Positions 1 to 8,185 of a stretch of DNA of 64,000 bases are shown here, piece by piece. Numbering within the stretch: the first letter of the stretch is position 1; each line of letters begins with the position of its first letter. Origin of the DNA: Planctomycetaceae bacterium (GTDB lineage: Bacteria > Planctomycetota > Planctomycetia > Pirellulales > Pirellulaceae); the NCBI GenBank assembly GCA_012729315.1, contig JAAYDI010000011.1, positions 1-64,000 of the forward strand. The letters are read 5' to 3'. The notes below the pieces were generated by a model that saw nothing but the letters and a program-made list of their open reading frames with translations, had not been told where the DNA came from and did not search any database. A program made the translations under genes and the position numbers.

Positions 1-2
1 AC

Positions 3-155
3 CCCATTGATTGGATTGCCCGCACGTTCTACAACGGCAACACGGATCAGTTGATCCCGCAATTTGTGCTGTTGTGGTGCATATATTGGCTGATGCTCGG
101 CTGTGCCCTGGGTCTCGCAGGCTACAAAACGTGGCGATACTTCAAGAGCGGCTAG
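3..155 (+). CDS. C-terminal end of an unidentified membrane protein (partial)
   Basis: Reading from base 3, an open frame of 50 codons runs to a TAG at 153-155. The translated tail has a hydrophobic stretch (LIPQFVLLWCIYWLMLGCAL, about residues 18-37 of the visible part) followed by a basic end (YKTWRYFKSG). This is the pattern of a final transmembrane helix with a short cytoplasmic tail. The gene begins outside the window, so the family cannot be named. It runs toward the convergent phoU gene. Confidence 0.55.
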   Translation, partial: PIDWIARTFYNGNTDQLIPQFVLLWCIYWLMLGCALGLAGYKTWRYFKSG

Positions 156-398
156 CGCGTCCTTGACGACAACTGTCACGGCGGCTTGCAGGTAGCCGCG
201 TCGGTCGAAATCGCAAAACGTCTTTCGGCAGTCGATACAGCAGCCGCCTGTGCCGCGCACGATAGTCCGATTGGCCGTGTGGCGCGGCTTACCTGTTAGC
301 CGTGCCGAAAGCGCGGACCGGAACCGGCGGGGGCGGAGGCCGCATGGCAGCGCAACCGGTGTGGTCGGGCTGTCCGCGCCGGGCGGGCGGGGCGGTGC
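156..398. other. Intergenic gap between convergent genes
   Basis: The gap lies between the plus-strand membrane protein tail and the end of phoU on the minus strand. The only ORF inside it (from 250) is rich in Arg/Gly/Pro, typical of noise in GC-rich DNA. I see no hairpin with a T-tract and no RNA gene. Confidence 0.5.
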
Positions 399-1055
399 TC
401 ATTCTCCTTCATGGTGGCGGACGATGCGGCCCTCGATCATGTAGATGATGTCCTCCGCGATATTCGTCGCGCAGTCGGCGATGCGTTCGAGGTTCCGTGA
501 CACGGCGAGCAGTCGCAGCAGCGGCCGCAGATGTCGCGGATTGACTTCGATGCGGTCCTCGACTTCCAGCCGGATGATCCGTTTGAGTTCATCGACTTCA
601 TCGTCGCGGGTGCACACGTCGGCCGCGACTTTCGAGTCGAGGGCCACCAGGGCATCGATGCTGTCGTGCAGCATCGACTGCGTCCTGGCCGCCATTTCGG
701 GGAGCACCTCCGGCACCGCGACCTGTTCGTTGACGACGGCCAGGGCCTTGTGCGCGATATTCACGGCCAGATCGCCCACCCGTTCGAGATCGTTATTGAT
801 CTTGAGCACCGAGACGATCAGGCGCAGGTCGATGGCCACGGGCTGATACAGGGCCAGCACACGGAGACAATCTTCCTCGACTTCGACCTCGCGCTGGTCG
901 ATTTCGTCGTCGCGTTCAGTCACGCGTTCGGCGAGCGACTGATCGCGGTCCAGCAGCGCCTGGACGGCCATTTTGACCTGTTCTTCGACCATGCGGCAGA
1001 GCAGGAGCAGACTCTGTTTCAGCTTGTCGATTTCCCTTCGCAGATGAACGGACAT
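399..1055 (-). CDS. phoU: Phosphate-specific transport system accessory protein PhoU
   Basis: A 218-residue all-helical protein of normal PhoU length with two repeats of the three-helix PhoU fold. It carries the conserved metal-binding signatures, seen as NNDLERVGDLAVNIA in the first half and SRNLERIADCATNIAED near the C-terminus. PhoU proteins sit on the cytoplasmic face, link the Pst transporter to the PhoR/PhoB two-component system and restrain phosphate uptake when phosphate is plentiful. The ATG at 1055 is preferred over a longer frame because AGGAG lies just upstream and homology begins there. It is the last gene of the pst operon, 23 bp after pstB1. No phoR/phoB pair is present in this window. 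Confidence 0.95.
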   Translation of the reverse strand: MSVHLRREIDKLKQSLLLLCRMVEEQVKMAVQALLDRDQSLAERVTERDDEIDQREVEVEEDCLRVLALYQPVAIDLRLIVSVLKINNDLERVGDLAVNIAHKALAVVNEQVAVPEVLPEMAARTQSMLHDSIDALVALDSKVAADVCTRDDEVDELKRIIRLEVEDRIEVNPRHLRPLLRLLAVSRNLERIADCATNIAEDIIYMIEGRIVRHHEGE

Positions 1056-1078
1056 GCGCCATCTCCTATTACGATTGC

Positions 1079-1876
1079 CTATCCATACCTGCCGGTCACG
1101 TACATTTCCGTGTCTTTGTGCCGGGGGGTCAGAAACACTTCGAGGGTCGGTCCGTGTTCGACAATCCGGCCCAGGAACATGAAGATGCATTCCTGGCTGA
1201 TCCGCCGCGCCTGCCCCATGTTGTGAGTCACCATGATGATGGTATACTTCGCGCGCAGCTGGTCGACAAGTTCCTCAATGTGTTCGATGCCTTCGGCGTC
1301 AAGCGCCGAGCACGGTTCGTCCATCAGGATGATGCGCGGCTTGAGCGGCAGCAGGCGTGCCAGGCAGAGTTTCTGCTGTTGCTCCAGGGTCAACAGCGTC
1401 GCTTTGCGCCGCAGCTGGTCTTTGACGTCGTCCCAGAGCTGCACGTCACGGAGCGCCGTTTCGACCAGCTCCTGTTTCTGGCCGCGTGAAAACGTCATGC
1501 GCGGCATGTGCAGCCGGACCCCGAACAGCACATTGTCATAGATCGAGATGGGCAGCGGATTCGGGCGCTGGAAGACCATGCCGACGCTCTTGCGCAGTTC
1601 GGAGAGCGAGACGCCGGTGTCGTAGATGTTGCGGCCGAAGATGCGGATCTCGCCGGTAGTCGTCACATTCTCGTAACGCTCATTGATGCGGTTGAAGCAC
1701 CGCAGCAAGGTCGTCTTGCCGCAGCCGGAGGGGCCGATCAGCGACGTGATCATGCGCGGCTTGATGCGGACCGTGACCTCCTTGAGCGCCTGGAAATCGC
1801 CGTACCAGAGATTCAGATCCCGGGTCTGGATCGTGAAGCGGTCGACGCCCCGGGCCAGGTCGGGTCCCGTCGTCAT
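1079..1876 (-). CDS. pstB: Phosphate ABC transporter ATPase, copy 1 (degenerate signature motif)
   Basis: A 265-residue PstB-type nucleotide-binding domain that would energise phosphate import through PstCA. The Walker A (GPSGCGKT, residues 48-55), Q-loop Gln103, Walker B with catalytic Glu187 (IILMDEPCSALD) and H-loop His218 (VTHNMGQA) are all intact. The ABC signature, normally LSGGQQQR, reads LTLEQQQK at 162-169, so the two glycines and the serine are gone. Its start overlaps the stop of the neighbouring pstB copy by 4 bp, which indicates translational coupling. The signature defect complements the defects of the adjacent copy, so I read it as a specialised subunit and not as a decaying gene. 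The reading frame is full length. Confidence 0.93.
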   Translation of the reverse strand: MTTGPDLARGVDRFTIQTRDLNLWYGDFQALKEVTVRIKPRMITSLIGPSGCGKTTLLRCFNRINERYENVTTTGEIRIFGRNIYDTGVSLSELRKSVGMVFQRPNPLPISIYDNVLFGVRLHMPRMTFSRGQKQELVETALRDVQLWDDVKDQLRRKATLLTLEQQQKLCLARLLPLKPRIILMDEPCSALDAEGIEHIEELVDQLRAKYTIIMVTHNMGQARRISQECIFMFLGRIVEHGPTLEVFLTPRHKDTEMYVTGRYG

Positions 1877-2637
1877 CCCAGATCTCCCATCACGTAGCGT
1901 TCGGTCAGCCGCTGGCGGGGGCGGGTGAACACCGACTCGGTGTCTCCCACCTCGATCAGCTGCGACGCGCTGAAGAAGGCTGTATGATCAGCCAGCCGCC
2001 GGGCCTGCTGCACCAGGTTGGTGACCAGCACGATCGTGGTGCGGTGTTTCAGTTCCCGCAGAATATCTTCGATCTTCATCGTGGTGACCGGGTCGATGGC
2101 GATCGAGAATTCGTCGAGGCACAGGATTTCCGGTTCAAGCGAGAGGGAGCGGGCCAGCGTGAGCCGCTGCTGTTGCCCGCCGGAGAGCCGGGTGCCGAGC
2201 AGATTGAGGCGGTCCTTGACTTCATCCCACAGCATGGCCTGCCGCAGGCTCCGTTCCACAATCTCATCGAGCGTGCTGCGATCGCGAATGCCGGCGCGGC
2301 GCGGGGCGTAGGCGACGTTTTCGTAGACGGACAGCGGCAGACCGACCGGCAGCGGAAACACCATGCCGACGCGGCGGCGCAGCTCGTAGACGTTCCGCAC
2401 ATCAAAGACGTCCGTGCCGTCGACCAGGACCTGGCCGGACACCTGCGTGCCCGCCACGAACTCGATCGTGCGGTTGATGCATTTGAGCAGGGTGGTCTTG
2501 CCCGAATTTGCCGGGCCGATGATTCCGAAGATCACCCCGCGCGGGATGGTCAGCGAGACGCCAGCCAGCGCCTCGTGCGTGCCGTAGCGGACACGGAGGT
2601 CGCGAATCTCAATGTGCGGATCGGTGGTGGCTACCAT
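1873..2637 (-). CDS. pstB: Phosphate ABC transporter ATPase, copy 2 (Q-loop and H-loop substituted)
   Basis: A 254-residue PstB paralogue. The Walker A (GPANSGKT, 41-48) and a perfect LSGGQQQR signature (151-158) are present. The Q-loop Gln is Pro95 (GMVFPLP), the Walker B region reads CLDEFSIAID in place of DEPTSALD, and the H-loop His is Asn207 (VTNLVQQA). I checked these codons on the minus strand. The substitutions would cripple ATP hydrolysis at the site built from its own Walker motifs. It can still donate a normal signature motif to the partner copy. The start at 2637 overlaps the end of pstA by 7 bp; longer in-frame starts run through pstA and are rejected. Paired PstB paralogues are known in other bacteria, but this complementary pattern is unusual. 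Confidence 0.9.
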   Translation of the reverse strand: MVATTDPHIEIRDLRVRYGTHEALAGVSLTIPRGVIFGIIGPANSGKTTLLKCINRTIEFVAGTQVSGQVLVDGTDVFDVRNVYELRRRVGMVFPLPVGLPLSVYENVAYAPRRAGIRDRSTLDEIVERSLRQAMLWDEVKDRLNLLGTRLSGGQQQRLTLARSLSLEPEILCLDEFSIAIDPVTTMKIEDILRELKHRTTIVLVTNLVQQARRLADHTAFFSASQLIEVGDTESVFTRPRQRLTERYVMGDLG

Positions 2638-3929
2638 TTCTTGCGGGTCCGGAGGTAGACGCGGAGTACGATCGAGGTGCTGTTGACTGCCAGCACCAGT
2701 CCGATGAGCACGACGGCGGTGGCGTACTGCAGCTCGTCCGACGCGCCATTCACCTGGGTGCACAGGGTGAAGAGGTGCATCGAGAGGGCCATACAACGGT
2801 CATGCAGCCCATAGGGGAAATATGCTTCCCAGCCCTGCTCGGCCACCGGCACGAAGAAGACGGCGCCGGTGAACAGAATCGGAGCCGTCTCGCCGGCCGC
2901 GCGCGATACCTGCAGAATGACCCCGGTCAGGATGCCGCTGATCGAGTTGGGCAGGACGATGGTGCGAATGGTCTGCCAGCGGGACGCGCCCAGGTTCCAG
3001 CAGGCCTGGCGAAACGACATCGGCACGGCGGCCAGCGCCTCGCGCGTGCTGGTGATGATGACCGGCAGAGTCATGACCGCCAGCGTGCAGCTGGCCGCTA
3101 ACACGCTCTTGCCCATGCCGGAGAACAGGACGAACGCGCCGACACCGAACAAGGCGTGGACGATGCTCGGCACGCCAGCCAGGTTCATCACCGCCAGATT
3201 CACGATCCGCGTGAACCAGGAGTCGCGCGCGTACTCGTTGAGATAGACGCCGGCCAGCACGCCCAGCGGGGCCGCGATCAACAGCGAGATGGCCACGAGG
3301 TAGAACGTGCCCACCAGCGGCGCCCACACGCCCCCCGTCGTCATGTAATCCTGCGGGTTCTGCACGATGAAGGACCAGGTGAGTGCCGGCCAGGCTCTGA
3401 CCAGCAGGTACGACAGGATCACGCACACCGGCACGATCAGCGAGATGGTGATCAGCATCAGCACGGTCCGCACCGCCGCTTCGATGACCCGCTTGCGCAG
3501 CTCGTGCCGATTGGCACTGAACACCGGGCGCTGCACCAGCGCGAGGCATTGGGACGGGGCCAGCACCAGTTCGCCAGCCGCGTGCCTCCGCGCCAGCTCA
3601 TCCGCCGCCTCCGACCAGTCGTCCCACGGATGCAACTCGCTGCCGTCGCCACCGGCGGCACCGCCGTGCGACTCGATGTGAAAACACCACCGGGGCCGGG
3701 CATCGCGCTCCGGTTCCTGACCCGGCCGCACGCAGGCAATCTGCACCCGGATCGCCGCCTGCGCCGGCCCCGCGTCCGCGTCGTCACCCGCGTCGAATGC
3801 CTCCAACGTCACCGCCTGGGCCGCCTGCCGCAGCGCCGCGTCCAGCGTGTCGAACCGCGTTTCCGGGGCGCCGTCACAGGAGACGACGTACTGCCGGTCG
3901 CGCTGCGCATTGTCAGGCGCGTCGTTCAC
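2631..3929 (-). CDS. pstA: Phosphate ABC transporter permease PstA with long N-terminal cytoplasmic domain
   Basis: The C-terminal part (about residues 155-432) is a standard PstA permease with six hydrophobic segments. It carries the ABC-permease EAA loop (REALAAVPMSFRQACWNLGA), which docks on the ATPases. About 150 hydrophilic residues precede the first membrane segment. They are rich in acidic residues and Ala and match no domain I recognise. Usual PstA proteins are about 280-300 residues. The GTG at 3929 is chosen because AAGGGG lies 6 nt upstream; an ATG at 3953 would add eight residues. It overlaps the end of pstC by 17 bp, so the two permeases are translationally linked. Confidence 0.9.
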   Translation of the reverse strand: MNDAPDNAQRDRQYVVSCDGAPETRFDTLDAALRQAAQAVTLEAFDAGDDADAGPAQAAIRVQIACVRPGQEPERDARPRWCFHIESHGGAAGGDGSELHPWDDWSEAADELARRHAAGELVLAPSQCLALVQRPVFSANRHELRKRVIEAAVRTVLMLITISLIVPVCVILSYLLVRAWPALTWSFIVQNPQDYMTTGGVWAPLVGTFYLVAISLLIAAPLGVLAGVYLNEYARDSWFTRIVNLAVMNLAGVPSIVHALFGVGAFVLFSGMGKSVLAASCTLAVMTLPVIITSTREALAAVPMSFRQACWNLGASRWQTIRTIVLPNSISGILTGVILQVSRAAGETAPILFTGAVFFVPVAEQGWEAYFPYGLHDRCMALSMHLFTLCTQVNGASDELQYATAVVLIGLVLAVNSTSIVLRVYLRTRKKW

Positions 3930-4866
3930 TGCCGACCCCTTTGACCACGACATCAGCCACGAAGTTCACGACAAACGTCACCGCGAACAACACCAGCCCG
4001 ATGACGAACAGCACCCGGTAATGATCGCCCCCTTTGACCGCCTCCCCCAACTCCGACGCGATCGTCGCCGTGAGCGTCCGGACGGGATCAAAGAGACTCC
4101 GCGGGATCAGCACTGCGTGCCCGGTGGCCATCAGCACCGCCATTGTTTCGCCGATCGCCCGCCCGATGCCCAGCAGCACTGCGGCCAGCAGCCCGTTCTT
4201 GGCTGCGGGGAACAACACGCGGACAATCACTTCCCAGCGGCTGGCACCCATCGCCAAGGCCGCTTCCCGATAGGCGTCGGGCACCGCCTTGAGCGCATCT
4301 TCCCCGACCGAAACGATGATCGGTACACTCATCAGCGCCAGCACGACGCTGCCGTTGAACAGGTTCACGCCGACCGGAGCCCCCGTCACGCGGATGATCA
4401 GCGGCCCCAGCACCATGTAGGCAATGAATCCCCAGACGATCGACGGGATGGCGGCCAGCAGTTCGATGGTGATCTTGAGCGTTTCCCGGGTGCGGCCCCG
4501 CGAGAATTCGGAGATGTACACCGCCGCCCCCAGGCCCAGCGGCACCGCAATGGCCATCGCCAGGAGCGATACATGGAGCGTGCCGACCAGGAGGGCCAGG
4601 ATGCCGTAGCGCTGGCGGACTTCCGATGTCGGCTGCCAGTCCGTACTCGTAAAGAACTCCACCAGATCCAACTTGCCAAACAGCATCGGCGCCGCTTCCC
4701 GGAGCACGAAGAAGAAGATCGCCGCCACAAACAGGATGGCGCTCCACCCGCAGATACGGATCAGCCATTCGATCAGCGGCTCGGTCAGACCCCGGCAGCC
4801 CGCAGGTACTGCGGCCAGACGCCGCAACGTCGGGCGATCACGCGTGTTGACAGGGTCAGCACTCAT
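3913..4866 (-). CDS. pstC: Phosphate ABC transporter permease PstC
   Basis: A 317-residue inner-membrane permease with six predicted membrane helices. It has the EAA-loop consensus EDALKAVPDAYREAALAMGA, the surface that contacts the ATPase subunit. With PstA it forms the phosphate channel. The ATG at 4866 follows the stop of pstS by only 2 bp, so the genes are in one transcript. A longer in-frame extension overlapping pstS is rejected. Length and motif content are normal. Confidence 0.94.
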   Translation of the reverse strand: MSADPVNTRDRPTLRRLAAVPAGCRGLTEPLIEWLIRICGWSAILFVAAIFFFVLREAAPMLFGKLDLVEFFTSTDWQPTSEVRQRYGILALLVGTLHVSLLAMAIAVPLGLGAAVYISEFSRGRTRETLKITIELLAAIPSIVWGFIAYMVLGPLIIRVTGAPVGVNLFNGSVVLALMSVPIIVSVGEDALKAVPDAYREAALAMGASRWEVIVRVLFPAAKNGLLAAVLLGIGRAIGETMAVLMATGHAVLIPRSLFDPVRTLTATIASELGEAVKGGDHYRVLFVIGLVLFAVTFVVNFVADVVVKGVGSERRA

Positions 4867-4868
4867 GG

Positions 4869-5786
4869 CTATTTCACCGGGACATATCCAAGCTGCCGGA
4901 CAATCTCCTGGCCGTCTTCGGCCATGATCCACTGCATGTACGCGCCGACGGCGCCCACGGGATCGCCGACCGTGTAGATCAGCAGGGGCCGCGTGATCGG
5001 ATACGCGCCGCTCTTGGCGTTCTCGACTGACGGCTCAATCCACGGCTGACCCACCTGCCGCGCCACGGGGACCATCTTCACGCCGGGCGTGGCATAGCCC
5101 ATCCCGCTGTAGCCGATCGCACATGGGGTGCGGGAGACCAGCGCTACGGCGTCCTTCGAGCCGTTGGCGTCCAACGAACCCAGCCCCATGTCGTAGCCTT
5201 TTCCCAGCACGTGTTCGCGGAAGTACGAGTATGTGCCGGAACTGTTCTGACGGCTCACGCGAATGATCGTGTCCGGCACACCCACCGGCATGGTCACCCC
5301 CAGCTGTGACCAGCGCGTGATGGCAGGGTGCTCGACGAAAATCGCCGCCAGCTCCGGGATCGAGATCCCTGTGATCGGATTGGTCGGATGCACGTAGATT
5401 CCCATGGCGTCGAAACCCACGACATGCTCCACAGCGCGGCTGCCACGACTGGACTGCGTATCTGCAATCTCCTCTGGTTTCATCTGCCGACTGCTGTTGG
5501 CCATGTCGCAGTTGCCGTCGATCAGGCTGGCGATCCCCACGCCCGACCCACCGCCGAGTACCTGCACCACGACGCCCGGCTGCTGGCGATGGTATTCCTC
5601 GGCCCAGGCCTGGGCGATATTGACCATGGTGTCCGAACCTTCCACACGAATCATCACGCGTGGCGTTCCATCCGCCTGCGACAGGTACCCGCCACAGCCA
5701 GCCAAGAAGACGGCAACCAGCCCCATCGCCAGGGCGGCACAGGACACGACCTGCCCCCCTTCGGGATGTCGTCTCGCACCGCCCAT
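4869..5786 (-). CDS. pstS: Phosphate-binding lipoprotein PstS
   Basis: A 305-residue extracytoplasmic binding protein that delivers phosphate to PstCA. The N-terminal hydrophobic segment ends in a lipobox, LAGC with Cys31, so it is expected to be lipid-anchored. Phosphate-binding motifs of the PBP family are visible: GSDTM near residue 50, GGGSGVGI near 80, NSSRQ near 98 and SRQNSSGTYSYF near 178. It is the first gene of the pst operon, and the 116-bp stretch upstream ends at a Pho-box-like repeat. Length is normal. Confidence 0.94.
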   Translation of the reverse strand: MGGARRHPEGGQVVSCAALAMGLVAVFLAGCGGYLSQADGTPRVMIRVEGSDTMVNIAQAWAEEYHRQQPGVVVQVLGGGSGVGIASLIDGNCDMANSSRQMKPEEIADTQSSRGSRAVEHVVGFDAMGIYVHPTNPITGISIPELAAIFVEHPAITRWSQLGVTMPVGVPDTIIRVSRQNSSGTYSYFREHVLGKGYDMGLGSLDANGSKDAVALVSRTPCAIGYSGMGYATPGVKMVPVARQVGQPWIEPSVENAKSGAYPITRPLLIYTVGDPVGAVGAYMQWIMAEDGQEIVRQLGYVPVK

Positions 5787-6097
5787 TAGGACTCCACGCA
5801 GACAGGCACCTAGTTACAGAAGTCCGCTCATCGTAACACAGAACCCCGCGCTGCCGTAAGGGTGGTTCGCCACCCGCGCCGGAACAGCCGCCCGCAGAGT
5901 GTTTTCTTAACGTTTTCTTAGCGCTGTTCGAGCGGGTCCATTTGAGCGGTGAACTCCGGAGTCCTGTGGCAGACCGGCAATACGCGCCCCGTTATGATAA
6001 GGGGTGTGCTTTGCCGTGGCGGCTGGGATCCCGGCCCATCCGAGAGTACCAGACCTGTATTTGCCCGTGCAAGTATTTGCCCGTGAAGGAGGCCGTT
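5787..6097. other. Divergent intergenic region between pstS and the beta-helix gene
   Basis: This 311-bp region carries the promoters for two divergent genes. Besides the Pho-box-like repeat it has a 13-bp direct repeat, GTATTTGCCCGTG, at 6057-6069 and 6073-6085 (16-bp period), directly before the ribosome-binding site of the beta-helix gene. I see no convincing -35/-10 pair for either gene. Confidence 0.5.
5902..5923 (-). promoter_or_regulatory. Pho-box-like 11-bp tandem direct repeat upstream of pstS
   Basis: On the plus strand two adjacent 11-mers, TTTTCTTAACG and TTTTCTTAGCG, differ at one position. In the direction of pstS each unit reads as a 7-mer (CGCTAAG or CGTTAAG) followed by AAAA. 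The classical PhoB box has the same architecture: two 11-bp units, each a 7-bp half-site plus an A/T-rich 4-bp spacer. The site is about 116 bp from the pstS start codon. The half-site differs from the Escherichia coli CTGTCAT sequence but resembles CTTAA-type boxes of other phyla. It could also act on the divergent beta-helix gene at 6098. Confidence 0.5.
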
Positions 6098-8185
6098 GTG
6101 AACCGACTCGCGCACGCCCTGGGCGTACTGTGCCTGCTGATGGGATCCCCATGTCTGTCGGCGGCTGACTACTACGTCTCCCCCGCAGGTGACGATGCGA
6201 ACCCCGGTACGGCATTGCAGCCGTTCGCGACGCTTGAGCGGGCACGGGACGCGGCACGCGCGCTGCGGCAGGCTGATCAATTGCTCGAGGGTGGCCTGAC
6301 GATCTGGCTGTGCGGTGGCGACTATGAGCGTATGGCCGTGCTGGAATTGACTGCGGAGGACTCCGGTACCGCCGACTCGCCCACCGTCTGGCGATCTTGT
6401 CCAGGCGAATCGGTGCGTCTGCTCGGCGGGCGGTTGCTGCATGGCTTCCAACCGGTGCAGGATGCCGCCATCCTGGCGCGGCTGGACGAGCAGGCGCGCG
6501 GTGCGGTCCGGGAGGTCGATCTCGGGGCGATGGGAATCGCGGCGTTTGGCGAGCTGAGTGCGCGCGGATTCGGACGTCCCACCATCCCGGCCCACTGCGA
6601 GCTGTTCTGGGACGGCCATCCCATGACACTTGCCCGCTGGCCGAACGCGGGCGAGTGGGCGCTGATCGCGGGGTTTCCCGCAGCGCGGGCGCAGGACGAC
6701 GGGCATGGCGGCAAGATCGGCCAGTTGGCCGAGGGATTCCACTACAGCGGTGACCGGCCGGCACGGTGGCGAGACGCGAACGACGTGTGGGTGCACGGCT
6801 ACTGGGCCTGGGACTGGGCCAACTCGTACGAGCGCGTGACGGCGCTGGATCTGGAACAGCGACTCATCCAGACCGCCCCGCCGCACGGTCAGTACGGGTT
6901 CCGCACCGGGCAGCGGTTCTATTTCCTGAACGTGCTGGAGGAGCTTGACCAGCCGGGCGAATGGTACCTCGACCGCGCGGTGGGCAAGCTCTACTTCTGG
7001 CCGCCGAAGCAACTGTCCGACGACGCGCCCCCCGCCATGCTCTCGCTGCTGGACCAACCGCTGGTGCGTCTGACCGGCGCATCGCATGTGACGATCCAGG
7101 GCGTGACGCTCGAAGCCACCCGCGGCAATGCGGTGGAGATCCAGGGTGGTACGCACAATCGCGTGGCCGGCTGCACGATCCGCAACATCGGCAACTGGGG
7201 TGTCCGCGTGGAAGGGGGCACGGACAGCGGCGTGGTGGGCTGCGACATCGTGAACACGGGTGACGGCGGCGTTGTTCTCTCTGGCGGCGACCGCCAGACT
7301 TTGACGCCCGGCAACCACTACGTGGACAACTGCTACTTCCGCTGCCAGGGGCGCTGGTCCAAGTGCTACGTGCCGGCGGTGTTGATCAGCGGCGTGGGGC
7401 AGCGTGTGTCGCACAGCGTGATTCACGATCATCCGCACTGCGCGATCCTGTTTGGCGGCAATGAGCACCTGATCGAATTCAACGAAATCCACCACATCGC
7501 CTTGGAGACGGGTGACGTGGGTGCCATCTACACCGGCCGGGACTGGACGTGCCGGGGCAACCGGATCCGCCACAACTTCATCCACCACACCGGTGGCGTC
7601 GGCATGGGCTCGATGGGCGTCTACATGGATGATTGTATCAGTGGCACGGAGGTGTTCGGCAATATCTTCTACAAGGTGCACTGGGCCATGTTCATTGGCG
7701 GGGGGCGCGATCACCACGTCGAGAACAACGTGTTTGTCGACTGCGATCCGGCCGTGCGCATTGACGGCCGGGGACTCGACAAGTCACCGGTGTGGTTCAA
7801 CATGGTCTATGACTACATGAAGAAGCAGTTGGACGCGGTGCCCCAGGACCTGTATCGTGCCAGGTACCCGGCTCTGGCCAACCTCGACCGCTACTATGCC
7901 ACCACCGACGGTGTGCCGCCCGAGGACAATGTCGTGGCCCGCAACATTTGCGTCGGCAAGTGGTTCGAAGCTGGCTGGCACGCCCAGGAGGACTGGGTCC
8001 GGCTGGAAGACAACTTCGTCGGCCCGGACCCGGGCTTCGTGGCGCCCGACAAACTGGACTTTCGCCTCCAGCCGGATGCAGCACCGCTGCAGCACGGCTT
8101 CCAGAACATCCCCGGCGACGAAATCGGCCTGCGGCTGGACGAGTTCCGCCAGACGCTGCCGCTGTCACCGCCTACCGGATCATGA
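6098..8185 (+). CDS. Secreted right-handed parallel beta-helix protein
   Basis: A 695-residue exported protein. The GTG start at 6098 is chosen because AAGGAGG lies 5 nt upstream and a clean signal peptide follows (VNRLAHALGVLCLLMGSPC, cleaved near residue 22); longer in-frame starts lack this. The mature N-terminus DYYVSPAGDDANPGT is typical of secreted beta-helix polysaccharide-active proteins. Repeated short strands with N/G turns between about residues 320 and 560 (for example THNRVAGCTIRNIGNWGVRVEGGTDSG split over two coils) indicate a pectate-lyase-like right-handed helix. It probably binds or cleaves a polysaccharide outside the cytoplasm; the substrate cannot be inferred. Its 3' end overlaps the convergent lactonase gene by 14 bp. 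Confidence 0.85.
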   Translation: MNRLAHALGVLCLLMGSPCLSAADYYVSPAGDDANPGTALQPFATLERARDAARALRQADQLLEGGLTIWLCGGDYERMAVLELTAEDSGTADSPTVWRSCPGESVRLLGGRLLHGFQPVQDAAILARLDEQARGAVREVDLGAMGIAAFGELSARGFGRPTIPAHCELFWDGHPMTLARWPNAGEWALIAGFPAARAQDDGHGGKIGQLAEGFHYSGDRPARWRDANDVWVHGYWAWDWANSYERVTALDLEQRLIQTAPPHGQYGFRTGQRFYFLNVLEELDQPGEWYLDRAVGKLYFWPPKQLSDDAPPAMLSLLDQPLVRLTGASHVTIQGVTLEATRGNAVEIQGGTHNRVAGCTIRNIGNWGVRVEGGTDSGVVGCDIVNTGDGGVVLSGGDRQTLTPGNHYVDNCYFRCQGRWSKCYVPAVLISGVGQRVSHSVIHDHPHCAILFGGNEHLIEFNEIHHIALETGDVGAIYTGRDWTCRGNRIRHNFIHHTGGVGMGSMGVYMDDCISGTEVFGNIFYKVHWAMFIGGGRDHHVENNVFVDCDPAVRIDGRGLDKSPVWFNMVYDYMKKQLDAVPQDLYRARYPALANLDRYYATTDGVPPEDNVVARNICVGKWFEAGWHAQEDWVRLEDNFVGPDPGFVAPDKLDFRLQPDAAPLQHGFQNIPGDEIGLRLDEFRQTLPLSPPTGS

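Noticed and set aside
1079-1876. Calling pstB copy 1 a pseudogene because of its broken signature motif
   Set aside because: The frame is full length, has intact Walker A/B, Q and H motifs and overlaps its neighbours as in a coupled operon; the defect complements the other copy.
5918-7717. A 599-codon minus-strand ORF across the beta-helix gene
   Set aside because: Antisense shadow; the plus-strand frame has a ribosome-binding site, signal peptide and beta-helix repeats.
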